A DNA stretch of 64,000 nt from Acidobacteriota bacterium (GTDB lineage: Bacteria; Acidobacteriota; Vicinamibacteria; Vicinamibacterales; UBA2999). This document shows positions 1 to 8,226 of the stretch, in pieces. The first letter of the stretch is position 1, and each line of letters opens with the position of its first letter. A model generated the notes under the pieces. That model made no database searches and was not told where the DNA came from. It worked only from the letters and a program-made list of their open reading frames with translations. Location: contig JAUSDY010000176.1 of the NCBI GenBank assembly GCA_030650395.1, positions 62,001-126,000 on the forward strand, in the 5' to 3' direction. The position numbers were made by a program, and so were the translations under genes.

Positions 1-1357
1 TGGTCAGCGCGAGCTCGACCAGCTTGCGCGACGTCGCGACGTTCATGCGCATGTGGTTGGCGCCGCCCGTGCCGTACGACGCGCCCTGGTTCATGTGAAC
101 CTTAGCCGTCTTGACGAAGTAGCGCTCCACCATCTGCTCCGGCGTCAACGACGGGGCGCCGGCCGGCTTGGTGCGGTTGTGCTCGGCGGCGAGCGCCTTC
201 GAGTTGATCTTGTCGGCGACCGCCGTGACGTCGAGCCACGCCAGGTAGGTGCCCTCGGGCTTCACATACTTGATCGACGGGATGTTGGCCGCGATGAACT
301 TCGCCACGAAGTCGTGGTTGCCGTCGATGTACTCAACACACTGGTTGAGCCAGTCTTCGCCGCCGGTGACCGCCGCCTGGCTGGCGATGATGCCCATGGT
401 ATTGAGGTCGGCGCGGTGATTGACCTTGACGCGCGCCAGCAGGTCGGGGTTCGTCGAGTAGTACCACGCGACCTTGTGCGCCGCCAGGCCGAACGACTTG
501 CTGGCCGCTTTGAACGTCAGGCTGTTGTTGACAATCGCCTTGTTCGGGAGGCTGGCAAACGGCGTGTAGTTGTGGCCCTTGGTGACCCAGTCGCAGTGGA
601 TTTCGTCGGCGAGCACCACGACGCGATGCTTCAGGCAGATCTCGCCGATGCGAGTGAGGTCTTCGGCCGACCAGCAATTACCGGTCGGGTTCTGCGGGTT
701 GCACAGGATGAACGAGTGGGTGTCGAGGCTGATGCGGCGCTCGAACTCGTCGAAGTCCATCGAGAACTTGCCGTTTGCGACTTTGAGCGGCACGTCTTCG
801 GCCTTCGTCCCCGTGAAGGTGAGGTCGGAGTAGAAGCCGTTGTAGGTCGGCGTCTGCAACAGCACCTTGCTGCCGCGCGGCGAGAAGGTCAGTAGCGCGG
901 CGATCAACGCCGGATGCACCCCGGCAGAAAGCACCATCGTGTCCGGGTCGATGTCGACGCCGTAACGCTTCTTGTTCCAGGCGGCGACCGCGTTGGTCAG
1001 GGCCGGCGTGGCCTTGCCCATGTCGAGGTAGCCCCAGTTTTCGTGCGTCATCCGGGCCTGCAGCGCCTCGGTGATGGCGGGCGCGGCCCTGAAGTCCATG
1101 TCGGCAATGCCCATCCCGACCTGGACGCTGTCTTTGCCGTAGTTTCTGATCTGCTGATCGAACTTGGTCGAATCGGTCCCGAAACGGTTGTAGACGGTAT
1201 CGAAGTCGTACTTCCCGTTTGACGGCTGCAGGCTGGTGCCCGCGGCTGCGGCCGCGGCGGCGGCCAGGGGAGTGCTCGATCCAACGGCGCCTGCCAGGGC
1301 CGTGAATCCCGCGTTCCTGAGAAATGATCTGCGGTTCAGTCCATCGGTTCGTGACAT
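1..1357 (-). CDS. PatB/MalY-like PLP-dependent aminotransferase or C-S lyase, exported (3' end outside window)
   Basis: The gene reads from an ATG at 1357 and is still open at base 1, so the C-terminus is missing (about 452 codons seen). The N-terminus carries a twin-arginine pattern (NRRSFLRNAG) followed by a hydrophobic Ala-rich stretch, so Tat export is likely. The body has class I/II aminotransferase landmarks typical of the MalY/PatB branch: ADMDF near the start, NPTGN, ADEIHCD, and the SKSF segment that should hold the PLP-binding lysine. Such enzymes act as cystathionine beta-lyase-like C-S lyases or aminotransferases; the true substrate cannot be read. It lies 47 bp after a ferritin-like gene on the same strand and is probably the last gene of that run. 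Export of this fold to the periplasm is unusual outside Acidobacteriota-like genomes. Confidence 0.85.
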   Translation of the reverse strand, partial: MSRTDGLNRRSFLRNAGFTALAGAVGSSTPLAAAAAAAAGTSLQPSNGKYDFDTVYNRFGTDSTKFDQQIRNYGKDSVQVGMGIADMDFRAAPAITEALQARMTHENWGYLDMGKATPALTNAVAAWNKKRYGVDIDPDTMVLSAGVHPALIAALLTFSPRGSKVLLQTPTYNGFYSDLTFTGTKAEDVPLKVANGKFSMDFDEFERRISLDTHSFILCNPQNPTGNCWSAEDLTRIGEICLKHRVVVLADEIHCDWVTKGHNYTPFASLPNKAIVNNSLTFKAASKSFGLAAHKVAWYYSTNPDLLARVKVNHRADLNTMGIIASQAAVTGGEDWLNQCVEYIDGNHDFVAKFIAANIPSIKYVKPEGTYLAWLDVTAVADKINSKALAAEHNRTKPAGAPSLTPEQMVERYFVKTAKVHMNQGASYGTGGANHMRMNVATSRKLVELALT

Positions 1358-1404
1358 GCGTGGGCCCTCAGGCGGAAATACTACACCCGCGGGCGAAGGA
1401 ATTG

Positions 1405-1878
1405 CTACTTCTTCATCTTGGACACGTCAGGCACGTCTTCGCCCAGCGCGGTGGCGAGGTCGATCTGGTGTTCCTGTTCCTGTCGCAAGATCTCGCGAAT
1501 CTCTTCGGCCATCGCGAACTCGCCGAGCGCCTCGCACTGCCGGACGCGCTCGCGGTAGGCGCGGATGGTATTGTTCTCGTTCTGCAAGTCGGCCCGCAGC
1601 ATCTCCTTGGCGTCTTCGGTGAGCTTCACCGGCAACGCGGTGGCGTTTGGCATGCCGCCGAGATAATCGATCTGCTTGGCGATGGTCAGCGCATGGGCGA
1701 GCTCTTCGCCGGCGTGCACCTCGAGCTCCTTCGCGATCGCCATGTAGGCCGCGCCCTTGAGCGCCTGCGAGTACACCACGTACGCCAGGATGGCCTGGTA
1801 CTCGCGCGACAGGTCTTCTTGCAGGCCCTTCAGCAACTGCTCGCGCGTGGCGGCGCCCGTCTTGTTGTCCTTGCCCAT
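1405..1878 (-). CDS. Ferritin-like / bacterioferritin-domain protein
   Basis: A 157-residue four-helix ferritin-like protein. The start was placed at the ATG at 1878 (MGKDNK), 2 bp after the upstream hydrolase stop, because residues further upstream in this frame are Arg-rich and look non-coding. A conserved helix includes EVHAGEELAHA and a later helix has RQEQEHQIDL, giving Glu/His residues of the kind that form a di-iron site. Family members store iron or remove peroxide with ferrous iron. No signal peptide, so it is probably cytoplasmic, unlike its neighbours. Tight spacing with the dienelactone hydrolase gene implies co-transcription. Whether it assembles into a cage is not visible from sequence. 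Confidence 0.85.
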   Translation of the reverse strand: MGKDNKTGAATREQLLKGLQEDLSREYQAILAYVVYSQALKGAAYMAIAKELEVHAGEELAHALTIAKQIDYLGGMPNATALPVKLTEDAKEMLRADLQNENNTIRAYRERVRQCEALGEFAMAEEIREILRQEQEHQIDLATALGEDVPDVSKMKK

Positions 1879-1880
1879 CG

Positions 1881-2774
1881 TTACCCTCTCACGTAGTTGT
1901 TGAAGTGGGCGATGGTCCGCTGCCACGCGAGCTTGGCGGCCGCCGCGTCGTAACGAGGCGTGGTGTCGTTGTTGAAGCCGTGCTGCGTGCCGGCGTAGAT
2001 GTAGCCTTCGTAGCGCACGTTGTTGGCCTTGAGCGCGGCTTCCCACGCCGGCCAGCCGGCGTTGATGCGCTCGTCGGTGCCCGCGTAGTTGACGAGCATG
2101 GCCGCCTTGATCTTCGCGGTGTCTTCCGCCGTCGGCTGGCCGCCGTAGAACGGCACGCCGGCGCTCAGGTCGGCGCCGAGCCGCGCCGCGAGCATGCTCA
2201 CCACGCCGCCGCCGTAGCAGAACCCGACCGCGCCGATCTTGCCGGTGCAGTCCGCGCGCGTCTTCAGGTAGTTCGCGGCCGCGACGAAGTCTTCGCGGGT
2301 CTTGGGCTGTTCGAGCTTGGGGAACAGCTCGCGCGCCTTTTCTTCGTCGCCGGGGTAGCCGCCAAGTGGCGTCAGCGCGTCAGGCGCGAGCGCCATGAAG
2401 TTGTCGAGCGCCAGCCGGCGCGCGATGTCTTCGATGTGCGGATTGAGGCCCCGGTTCTCGTGCACCACCACAATGCCCGGCAGCTTGCCGGTGGCGTTGG
2501 CGGGGCGGGTGAGGTACGCCTTGATCTTGCCGTAGCCGTTGGGCGAGGCGATCTCGACCCATTCGGTCTTGAGGCGCTTGTCGTCTTTCGGGACCTGCTG
2601 GGCCTCGGCGAACTTGGGGCTGAGCGAGTCGAGCAGCATGCCGGCGGTCACGCCGCCGATGGCGAACTTCGTCGCGCGATCGAGAAAGCCGCGGCGATCG
2701 ATGGCGCCGTGCACGTACTGGTCAAAAATGAGGAGCAGTTCCTGATCGAAATCCTGCGTGGTCTTGCGTTCCAT
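1881..2774 (-). CDS. Dienelactone hydrolase family protein with Tat-like leader
   Basis: A 297-residue alpha/beta hydrolase. The N-terminal 30 residues look like a cytoplasmic lead-in, followed by DRRGFLDRATKFAIGG, a Tat-type RR motif and hydrophobic segment. The catalytic nucleophile motif is GFCYGGG (Cys nucleophile as in carboxymethylenebutenolidase), and a late histidine is in GTQHGFNND. Family members hydrolyse lactones or esters; the substrate here is unknown. It is the first gene of a minus-strand run with the ferritin-like and MalY-like genes. Its upstream region (2775-2845) leads into an 18-bp repeat array, which lies between this gene and the divergent gene at 3286. Confidence 0.88.
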   Translation of the reverse strand: MERKTTQDFDQELLLIFDQYVHGAIDRRGFLDRATKFAIGGVTAGMLLDSLSPKFAEAQQVPKDDKRLKTEWVEIASPNGYGKIKAYLTRPANATGKLPGIVVVHENRGLNPHIEDIARRLALDNFMALAPDALTPLGGYPGDEEKARELFPKLEQPKTREDFVAAANYLKTRADCTGKIGAVGFCYGGGVVSMLAARLGADLSAGVPFYGGQPTAEDTAKIKAAMLVNYAGTDERINAGWPAWEAALKANNVRYEGYIYAGTQHGFNNDTTPRYDAAAAKLAWQRTIAHFNNYVRG

Positions 2775-2845
2775 GTGGGGCCTCCGGCGGCTGCAGAGTT
2801 CAGATTGACGAGTTTAGAGTGTCGCGAGCCGCCTGACAAGGATGG

Positions 2846-2944
2846 TGACGGGATCGCACATCTTGACGGGATCGCACTACTTGACGGGACCACAATCCTT
2901 GACGGGAACGCAATCCTTGACGGGATCCTGCTAAGCAAGATCCA
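2846..2944. repeat. Left 18-bp tandem array (TGACGGGA units)
   Basis: Five units start with TGACGGGA at 2846, 2864, 2882, 2900 and 2918, a period of exactly 18 bp. The last unit reads into TCCTGCTAAG. The same units occur in inverted orientation at 3811-3882, so the region 2936-3810 is bracketed by mirrored arrays. The innermost units, 2918-2935 and the reverse complement of 3811-3828, agree at 17 of 18 positions. Confidence 0.9.
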
Positions 2945-3285
2945 GGCAGGTAGTACCGCTGAACTCATCCTTTCTGCCGCCGATACGGTCGAATGTTGAT
3001 GATGAGCTTCGCTCAGGCGCTCGCGAAAGGGATGGCGTCCCCGAGGGTAACTAACGACGTGTTTAGGCGGCGGGGCCGGTTTCAGCGGGCGGCGTGACGG
3101 AGGGGCGAGGAGCATCGGCCAGCCTTTTAAAGGACGACAGAGGCACGTCGTTCGGCCGGGGGCGAGGGGTTTACCCCGGCCAACGTTGGCCTCATCTGTC
3201 AGAATATGGGTATGCTGAATTTTCAAGCTGGTCTTGCCAGACGCCCGGCAAAGACAGAGCGATCCCTACCGAACGGAGCACCAGA
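2945..3285. other. Non-coding stretch upstream of the small secreted gene
   Basis: No convincing gene is seen in this 341-bp stretch. Short open frames exist on both strands but lack ribosome binding sites and family resemblance. The region becomes less GC-rich toward 3200, where the leader of the next gene begins. It should hold the promoter of the gene at 3286 and possibly of the divergent hydrolase at 2774. Confidence 0.5.
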
Positions 3286-3738
3286 ATGAGACTCGGCGCT
3301 GCTGCAGTTGTGTTCGTCGTGCTCGGCGCGGTAGCAAGCGCTGACACGATCACCCGAGAAGACTTCAGATGCAACTATTCACGGAAGTTCGAGTGCTCCT
3401 CGTTGTTGGAATGTCAGACCAGCCCAATTGGCTCGTCGTATTTATTGGTTCCTCATGTTGACGACCTGTATGGAGACACCATTGGTGCAGGCATCGTTTC
3501 GAAATTGCCTTCGATTCGGCGTTGCGATGAAAAGGGATGCTCTGCGGTGGAAGTAAGCGCCACCATGAATGGAGCCTTCATCAACGTGACGAAACCAGAC
3601 GGTACCTACTTTCTGAAAATTTCAACTGTGGACCTCGGCAAGGGTACTGAAATTGGAGACTTCGTCGAGGTCACATTGTCGGTTCTTGGGCACAATCACA
3701 TACTTCGGATCGTGTCGAGCGATTGTGAAATAGCTTGA
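3286..3738 (+). CDS. Small secreted protein of unknown family
   Basis: A 150-residue protein starting MRLGAAAVVFVVLGAVASA, a clear Sec signal peptide with probable cleavage after the ASA segment. I chose the ATG at 3286 because the signal peptide starts there; the frame stays open upstream but without coding character. The mature part is about 130 residues with several cysteines (RCNYS, FECSSL, ECQTS, RRCDEKGC, SSDCEI), suggesting disulfide bonds in the periplasm or outside the cell, and looks beta-rich. I do not recognise the family. Base composition is visibly less GC-rich than the neighbours, and mirrored 18-bp arrays flank it, which suggests acquired DNA. It converges with the beta-propeller gene. 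Confidence 0.65.
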   Translation: MRLGAAAVVFVVLGAVASADTITREDFRCNYSRKFECSSLLECQTSPIGSSYLLVPHVDDLYGDTIGAGIVSKLPSIRRCDEKGCSAVEVSATMNGAFINVTKPDGTYFLKISTVDLGKGTEIGDFVEVTLSVLGHNHILRIVSSDCEIA

Positions 3739-3810
3739 GCGCCGAGGATGTCGCCCGCGCTGTACAGGTGGTGGCGGCCCGAGGGGAAGGTGATACTCGG
3801 CGCGATCTCT

Positions 3811-3882
3811 CTTAGCAAGATCCCGTCAAGAATTGTCGTCCCGTCAAGAAGTGTTATCCCGTCAGGTGTTGCCGTCCCGGCA
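3811..3882. repeat. Right 18-bp tandem array, inverted copy
   Basis: Four 18-bp units in inverted orientation (reading TCCCGTCA on the plus strand) end at 3828, 3846, 3864 and 3882; the outermost is diverged. It mirrors the array at 2846-2944. Its outer edge lies 5 bp from the stop codon of the beta-propeller gene, so it probably forms the 3' untranslated region of that gene and of the convergent gene ending at 3738. Confidence 0.9.
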
Positions 3883-3886
3883 AGGA

Positions 3887-5122
3887 TCAGTTAAGCGTCC
3901 AGAGGGTTATGGAGTTGAGATCCTTGACGAACACGCGCTGGCCCGACAGCACGGGCTGGGCCCACGTCGCGCTGTTGGCGACGTTGTAGCGGCGCAGGAT
4001 CTCGAACTGTTTCGGGTTGCCGCGCGCCACGATCAGCTGCGCGTCGGCTTGCAGCGCCAACCACACGTCGCCGGCGCGCACCACCGCGGCGTTCTCGGCC
4101 TGGCGCCCCTCGGATAACCACAGCGTCTGGCCGGTGTTCGCGTCGACGCCGAAGAACTGGCCGCTGTTGCGCGCCGAAAATCCGAACAGCGTGGTGCCGA
4201 CCACCACGCCGGTGCTCATGTCCATCGTGACGTCGTTGTTTTCCCACACGTTCTCGGACACCCATTGATCGCCGCGCTTCATCACGCGAAACGCCGTGAC
4301 CGGCAGGCCGAGGCCGGAAATGATCACCGTCTGGCCATGAAGAATCGGAGTGGCGGCGTTGCGTGTGGCGCGAACCGAATACGGCCGCTTCCACAGCAGC
4401 TCACCGCCGGCGGCCGAGACACCGACGAGATTGTCCTGCGTGACCGTGACCACCTGCCTGGTGCCGCCGAGCTCGGCGACCACCGGCGATCCGTAGGCCG
4501 GGCCGTCGCCGTTCCAGCTCCACTTCACGTCGCCAGTGCGGGCGTCGAATGCGGTCAGCGCGCCGTTACTATGCCCGCCCACGTGCACGATCACCAGGCC
4601 GCGATCGACCAGCGGCGACATTGCCGTGTGATAGAGCGGCTCGACCAGCGGCGAGGGCTTCTGCCACAGCAGCTTGCCGCTTGCGGCATCAAACGCCGTC
4701 ACCATACCGCTCATGCCGAGCGTGTAGAGCCGGCCGTCCGCAAAGGTCGGCGTCGACTTCGGCCCGGTGCCGTGCGTTCGCGTGGCCGCCGGGTTGGGCT
4801 TGTAGGCCGCGACGTACTTCGTTTCCCAGATCGTCTTGCCGGTCGCGGCGTCGAGCGCGCGCATGACCTCGCTGTCGTCCTGTCGCGAGAATGCGAAGAC
4901 CCGATCGCCGACGATGATGGGAGCCGAGTAGCCGAGGCCGACCTCGACCTTCCAGCGCTCGGTGAGCCGCTCGGGCCACGTGGCGGGTGGCGTGAACGAT
5001 GCCGCGCCGTCACGCTGTGCGCCGCGCCATTGCGGCCAGTCGGTATTGGGCCGCTGTGCCGCCGCCGGTGCGAGACCGCACACCACGAGCGTCACGACGA
5101 GAGCAACGGTGGGACGCGCCAT
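3887..5122 (-). CDS. PQQ-type beta-propeller repeat protein, secreted
   Basis: A 411-residue protein with a Sec signal peptide (MARPTVALVVTLVVCGLAPA, then an AxA-like site). The mature part begins with DWPQWRGAQRDG, typical of outer-membrane-assembly or PQQ-dehydrogenase-like propellers in Acidobacteriota, followed by about seven blades with repeated motifs such as ALDAATGKTIWETK, FDAASGKLLWQ and DANTGQTLWLS. The domain probably binds a protein partner or cofactor in the periplasm; catalytic residues of PQQ dehydrogenases are not obvious. The start at 5122 overlaps the stop of the peroxiredoxin gene by one base (TAATG), which points to translational coupling. Its stop codon adjoins the right 18-bp array. 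Confidence 0.85.
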   Translation of the reverse strand: MARPTVALVVTLVVCGLAPAAAQRPNTDWPQWRGAQRDGAASFTPPATWPERLTERWKVEVGLGYSAPIIVGDRVFAFSRQDDSEVMRALDAATGKTIWETKYVAAYKPNPAATRTHGTGPKSTPTFADGRLYTLGMSGMVTAFDAASGKLLWQKPSPLVEPLYHTAMSPLVDRGLVIVHVGGHSNGALTAFDARTGDVKWSWNGDGPAYGSPVVAELGGTRQVVTVTQDNLVGVSAAGGELLWKRPYSVRATRNAATPILHGQTVIISGLGLPVTAFRVMKRGDQWVSENVWENNDVTMDMSTGVVVGTTLFGFSARNSGQFFGVDANTGQTLWLSEGRQAENAAVVRAGDVWLALQADAQLIVARGNPKQFEILRRYNVANSATWAQPVLSGQRVFVKDLNSITLWTLN

Positions 5123-5787
5123 TACTTGGGCTGCGGCACGATGCGGAGGTACGGCTTCGGCGCCTTCCAGCCTTGCGGATATTTCTGCCTGGCCTCGTCT
5201 TCGCCCACGGCCGGCAGGATGATCACGTCCTCGCCGTTCTTCCAGTTCACCGGCGTGGCGACCTTGTGCTTCGCCGTGAGCTGCATCGAATCGATCACCC
5301 GCAGCACCTCGTCGAAGTTGCGGCCGGTGCTCATCGGGTACGACAGCACCAGCTTGATCTTCTTGTCGGGGCCGATCACGTAGACGTTTCTGACCGTCGC
5401 GTTGTCGGCGGCGGTGCGGCCTTCGCACGTTTCGCCGGCGGTCGCCGGCAGCATGCCGTACAACTTGGCGACCTGGAGGTCGGTGTCGCCGATCATCGGG
5501 TAGTTGGGCGCCGTGCCCTGCGTTTCGGCGATGTCTTTCGCCCACCTTTCATGCTTATCGACCGGATCGATGCTGAGCCCGATCACTTTCACGTGGCGCT
5601 TGTCGAAGTCGGGCTTGATCCGCGCCATGTAGCCGAGCTCGGTCGTGCACACCGGCGTGAAGTCCTTGGGATGGGAAAACATCACCCCCCAGGAATTACC
5701 GAGCCAGTCGTGGAATTTGATCGGGCCCTCCGTGGTTTGGGCCTGGAAGTCGGGGGCATCGCTGCCGATGGGCAAGGGGCCGCTCAT
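5122..5787 (-). CDS. 1-Cys peroxiredoxin (Prx6-type)
   Basis: A 221-residue cytoplasmic peroxiredoxin. It has the peroxidatic cysteine motif PVCTTE near residue 48, preceded by FSHPKDFTP, and the long C-terminal extension (MQLTAKHK, VNWKNGEDV, then PKPYLRIVP) that marks the Prx6 class. It reduces hydrogen peroxide and organic hydroperoxides using an external thiol. A second cysteine lies in GETCEGR but is not at the standard resolving position. It is the first gene of a two-gene unit with the beta-propeller gene. Upstream lies a repeat-rich region, so any promoter must sit in or beyond 5788-5960. Confidence 0.93.
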   Translation of the reverse strand: MSGPLPIGSDAPDFQAQTTEGPIKFHDWLGNSWGVMFSHPKDFTPVCTTELGYMARIKPDFDKRHVKVIGLSIDPVDKHERWAKDIAETQGTAPNYPMIGDTDLQVAKLYGMLPATAGETCEGRTAADNATVRNVYVIGPDKKIKLVLSYPMSTGRNFDEVLRVIDSMQLTAKHKVATPVNWKNGEDVIILPAVGEDEARQKYPQGWKAPKPYLRIVPQPK

Positions 5788-5798
5788 AATACGCTCCG

Positions 5799-5955
5799 AA
5801 TCTGTTGGTCTGTTGATCTGGTGAGGGATTGATCTGATCGGTTGAACTACTGACCTGGTGATCTTCCGCCGGCAAGCGCCGATCGGTCAACCGATCCTGA
5901 GGTCATTAGATCTCAGAATCGGTCACCCGATCAACAGCTCACCAGATCAACAGAT
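5799..5955. repeat. Mirrored array of GATCTGTTGATC-type units
   Basis: The left part has iterated words (TCTGTTGG, TCTGTTGA, TCTGGTGA, TGATCTGATCGGT) and the right part contains their reverse complements (CACCCGATCAACAG, CTCACCAGATCAACAG). The arrangement could fold into a long imperfect hairpin upstream of the peroxiredoxin gene and just after the 3' end of the gene at 5966. The same unit recurs at 38504-38538. Confidence 0.7.
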
Positions 5956-5965
5956 GCGCGTCACT

Positions 5966-7294
5966 TTACTGGCCTGGGGGCCGCGGCACCGCGGTGCGGG
6001 CGCCGGAATCGCTGCCAGAGCTGCTGCTGCCGCCGCTGCTCCCGCTCGAATACCCCTGGGAGGACGCGCCACTCGTGCCGCCGCCCGAAGACGAGGAGCC
6101 GCCGCCGTTATCGTGCGCGGCGCCGTTGCCGACGTTGCCGCTGCGGATGGGTGACGGCTCGGCTTCGCGCGGCCGCACCTGCGTGTAACCGCGGCCGTTG
6201 ACGACGCGTCCTTCCGTCGAGGGCGTCGCCGATACCGCGTTCGGGTCCAGCGCGACCCAACCGCCGCCGTACGTGCTGTAGCCCGGATAGAAGTTGCCGT
6301 AGTTGTTGTTGTAATAGCTGTTGTAGCCGTAGCCATACGGCGCGTAGAAGGATCCGCACGGCGAGTAGTAGCTGCGGTAGCCGCTATAGGGTGAGTAGCA
6401 GTCGGACATCGACGAGAACGCGAGGGGCGACATGAACGGATCGTACCAGCCGCCGCCCATCGAGATGCCCGACGGGGCATACGATCCGGCGCCGGCGCGC
6501 TGCACGACGAAGCGCTTCGGATAAGTGAGCGCGACCATCAAGTCGATCACCGGCTCGGGGACGCCGGCGTCATCCATCGCCACGAGGTTCCGCCGGTTCA
6601 GATCGTAAGACCCGCTGTCTTCTGAAATCGCGGCTTGCACGGCGTCGGCCGGCAACTTGGCGCTCGCCTCGATCACGTCATTGACGTTCCAGTCCGTAGC
6701 GGTCGCCGGCGGCGCCTCCGCCAGCATGCGTGCCGACGGCATCGGCGCGCGGGACCCGTCGGCCAGGTTCTGATCGAGCGCGCGGCGATAGCGTTGCACG
6801 CGCACGCTCTTCGTCGGTCCGCCCTCCACCAACTGCACGTTCACCCAGGCCGGGCCCTTCGTCAGGAACGTCACGCTTGACACCTTGCGCGCCGGGTCTT
6901 TGCCGCACATGACGTCGGTCACGCGGAAGACGCGGAGGCCGTCATTCGACCACTCGGAGCGCTCGGTGCCCTTGCACTCGGGATCCGAGATGGGACGCGC
7001 CACGCCGTCGGGAACGATCACCTCGTCGAGGCCGCGTTGCGTGCCCACCAGCGTCTGCAGCTTGACGCCCTGTTTGTCGTCGGGTGTGATGCAGACGCGG
7101 GCGCCCGTGCCCACCAGATCGTCTTCGAGGCGCCAGCAGCCGAGCCAATGCGCGAACCGCGCATCGGTCTGCGCCGTGGCCGCCGCCGGCGTCGCCGGAG
7201 CGCTGCGAGTGATCTGTGCTTGTGCCACCGCCGCCGAGGCTTCGGTGCTCAAGCCCGCCGCCATTGTCATCGCCAGTAGAAATGTGATGCTCAT
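5966..7294 (-). CDS. Exported protein with Tyr-rich and Ser/Gly-rich tail, unknown function
   Basis: A 442-residue protein with a signal peptide (MSITFLLAMTMAAGLSTEAS). Residues about 40-180 form a compact region starting FAHWLGCWRLEDD, with several cysteines (RVCITPDD, PECKGTE, VMCGKDP). A second region includes DWNVNDVIEASAKLP. Then comes a Tyr/Pro/Gly-rich stretch (YSPYSGYRSYYSPCG, YGYNSYYNNNYG) and a C-terminal Ser/Gly-rich tail. The tail looks like a flexible surface or cell-wall-associated segment. I do not recognise the family. It lies 27 bp downstream of an outer-membrane barrel gene on the same strand, which suggests a joint envelope role. Confidence 0.75.
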   Translation of the reverse strand: MSITFLLAMTMAAGLSTEASAAVAQAQITRSAPATPAAATAQTDARFAHWLGCWRLEDDLVGTGARVCITPDDKQGVKLQTLVGTQRGLDEVIVPDGVARPISDPECKGTERSEWSNDGLRVFRVTDVMCGKDPARKVSSVTFLTKGPAWVNVQLVEGGPTKSVRVQRYRRALDQNLADGSRAPMPSARMLAEAPPATATDWNVNDVIEASAKLPADAVQAAISEDSGSYDLNRRNLVAMDDAGVPEPVIDLMVALTYPKRFVVQRAGAGSYAPSGISMGGGWYDPFMSPLAFSSMSDCYSPYSGYRSYYSPCGSFYAPYGYGYNSYYNNNYGNFYPGYSTYGGGWVALDPNAVSATPSTEGRVVNGRGYTQVRPREAEPSPIRSGNVGNGAAHDNGGGSSSSGGGTSGASSQGYSSGSSGGSSSSGSDSGARTAVPRPPGQ

Positions 7295-7321
7295 AATCGT
7301 TCTCTCTGATTTTCTCGAACG

Positions 7322-8125
7322 CTAGAACGCGTAATGGAAGCCGGCGCCGAACCGGAAACCCTTCAAGTCGATCGGATCGAAATCCACGAAGTCTCTGTCG
7401 AGCGCCGCCGAGCTCCAGGTATAGCGGCCTTCGAGCGACATGAACACGCGGTTGAAGAGGTGGATGTCGGTGCCGCCCGCTGCGTACGCGCTCGGCGTCC
7501 ACCCGGCGGATCGGAACGTGCTGGTGAACACGTGGCTATCCGCAAAATCGACGAAGTCGCCGACCTGTTCGAAGTCGTAGCGCAAGATGCCGCCACCCGC
7601 GCCGACATACGGGGTCAGCTTGCTCGGGATCCAGGCAAAACGGCTCACCCGGCGGCCTGCCGGCAACAGCGCGAATTTCACGCCCGCCGAAACCGCCTGC
7701 TCCTTGAGCGAGGTCGTCTGTTCGATCGGCAGCAGCTTGTTGTCGACGAAGTCCCGGTACTCGGACCCTTGCCTCATCATGCTGCCTTCGAAGCCCATCG
7801 TCACATCCACGCGCGGCGCGACGTTGATCGACAGGTCGAGGCCGAAGCCCGGCCGGTTGAACGCGGAGCGCTCGATCGTCAACTGATCGGTGACGAAGTC
7901 GAAGATGTCGCTGCCCGCGCTGGCGAAGACCCAATTGCCACGAAGGCCGACGGTGACGCGCGGCCGACCCAGGAAGAAGTCCGCGCTCGACGGTGGACGG
8001 ATGCTGGGTGCGCCGGGATTCTGATCGTCGGAAGCTGCGCTCACGGGTAGCGCGCTGGCGGCGAGGAGGAGGACTGCGCACACACTCAAACAAGGACCAC
8101 GGAAGCGATGGCCGATGTGAGTCAT
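7322..8125 (-). CDS. Outer-membrane beta-barrel protein (OmpW/OmpA-barrel-like)
   Basis: A 267-residue protein with a signal peptide (hydrophobic stretch ending VSAA). The mature part alternates polar and hydrophobic residues in short strands (TVGLRGNWVFAS, LDLSINVAPRVDVTMG, PYVGAGGGILRYDF, FMSLEGRYTWSS) and ends in GFHYAF, a C-terminal Phe as expected for barrel insertion by the BAM complex. The length fits an 8-10 stranded barrel. Function is probably structural or small-molecule passage; nothing indicates a substrate. It precedes the gene at 5966-7294, probably in the same transcript. Confidence 0.8.
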   Translation of the reverse strand: MTHIGHRFRGPCLSVCAVLLLAASALPVSAASDDQNPGAPSIRPPSSADFFLGRPRVTVGLRGNWVFASAGSDIFDFVTDQLTIERSAFNRPGFGLDLSINVAPRVDVTMGFEGSMMRQGSEYRDFVDNKLLPIEQTTSLKEQAVSAGVKFALLPAGRRVSRFAWIPSKLTPYVGAGGGILRYDFEQVGDFVDFADSHVFTSTFRSAGWTPSAYAAGGTDIHLFNRVFMSLEGRYTWSSAALDRDFVDFDPIDLKGFRFGAGFHYAF

Positions 8126-8226
8126 AGCTGTTACCTCGAGGGGCCGGCAGCCTGCTGGCGAAGGCGCCTGCCGTAGCCCTAAGAATAGCAGGAATTCCGG
8201 TCATCCTGCGTATGACTTAGGCGGAC

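Noticed and set aside
1905-2999. A 364-residue plus-strand frame opposite the dienelactone hydrolase
   Set aside because: Antisense shadow; its C-terminal LDG hexapeptide repeats are just the translated 18-bp array.
2990-3090. A riboswitch-like leader (GGATGGCGTCCCCGAGGGTAAC region)
   Set aside because: The pairing fits no riboswitch class I can name, and no aptamer core is recognised.
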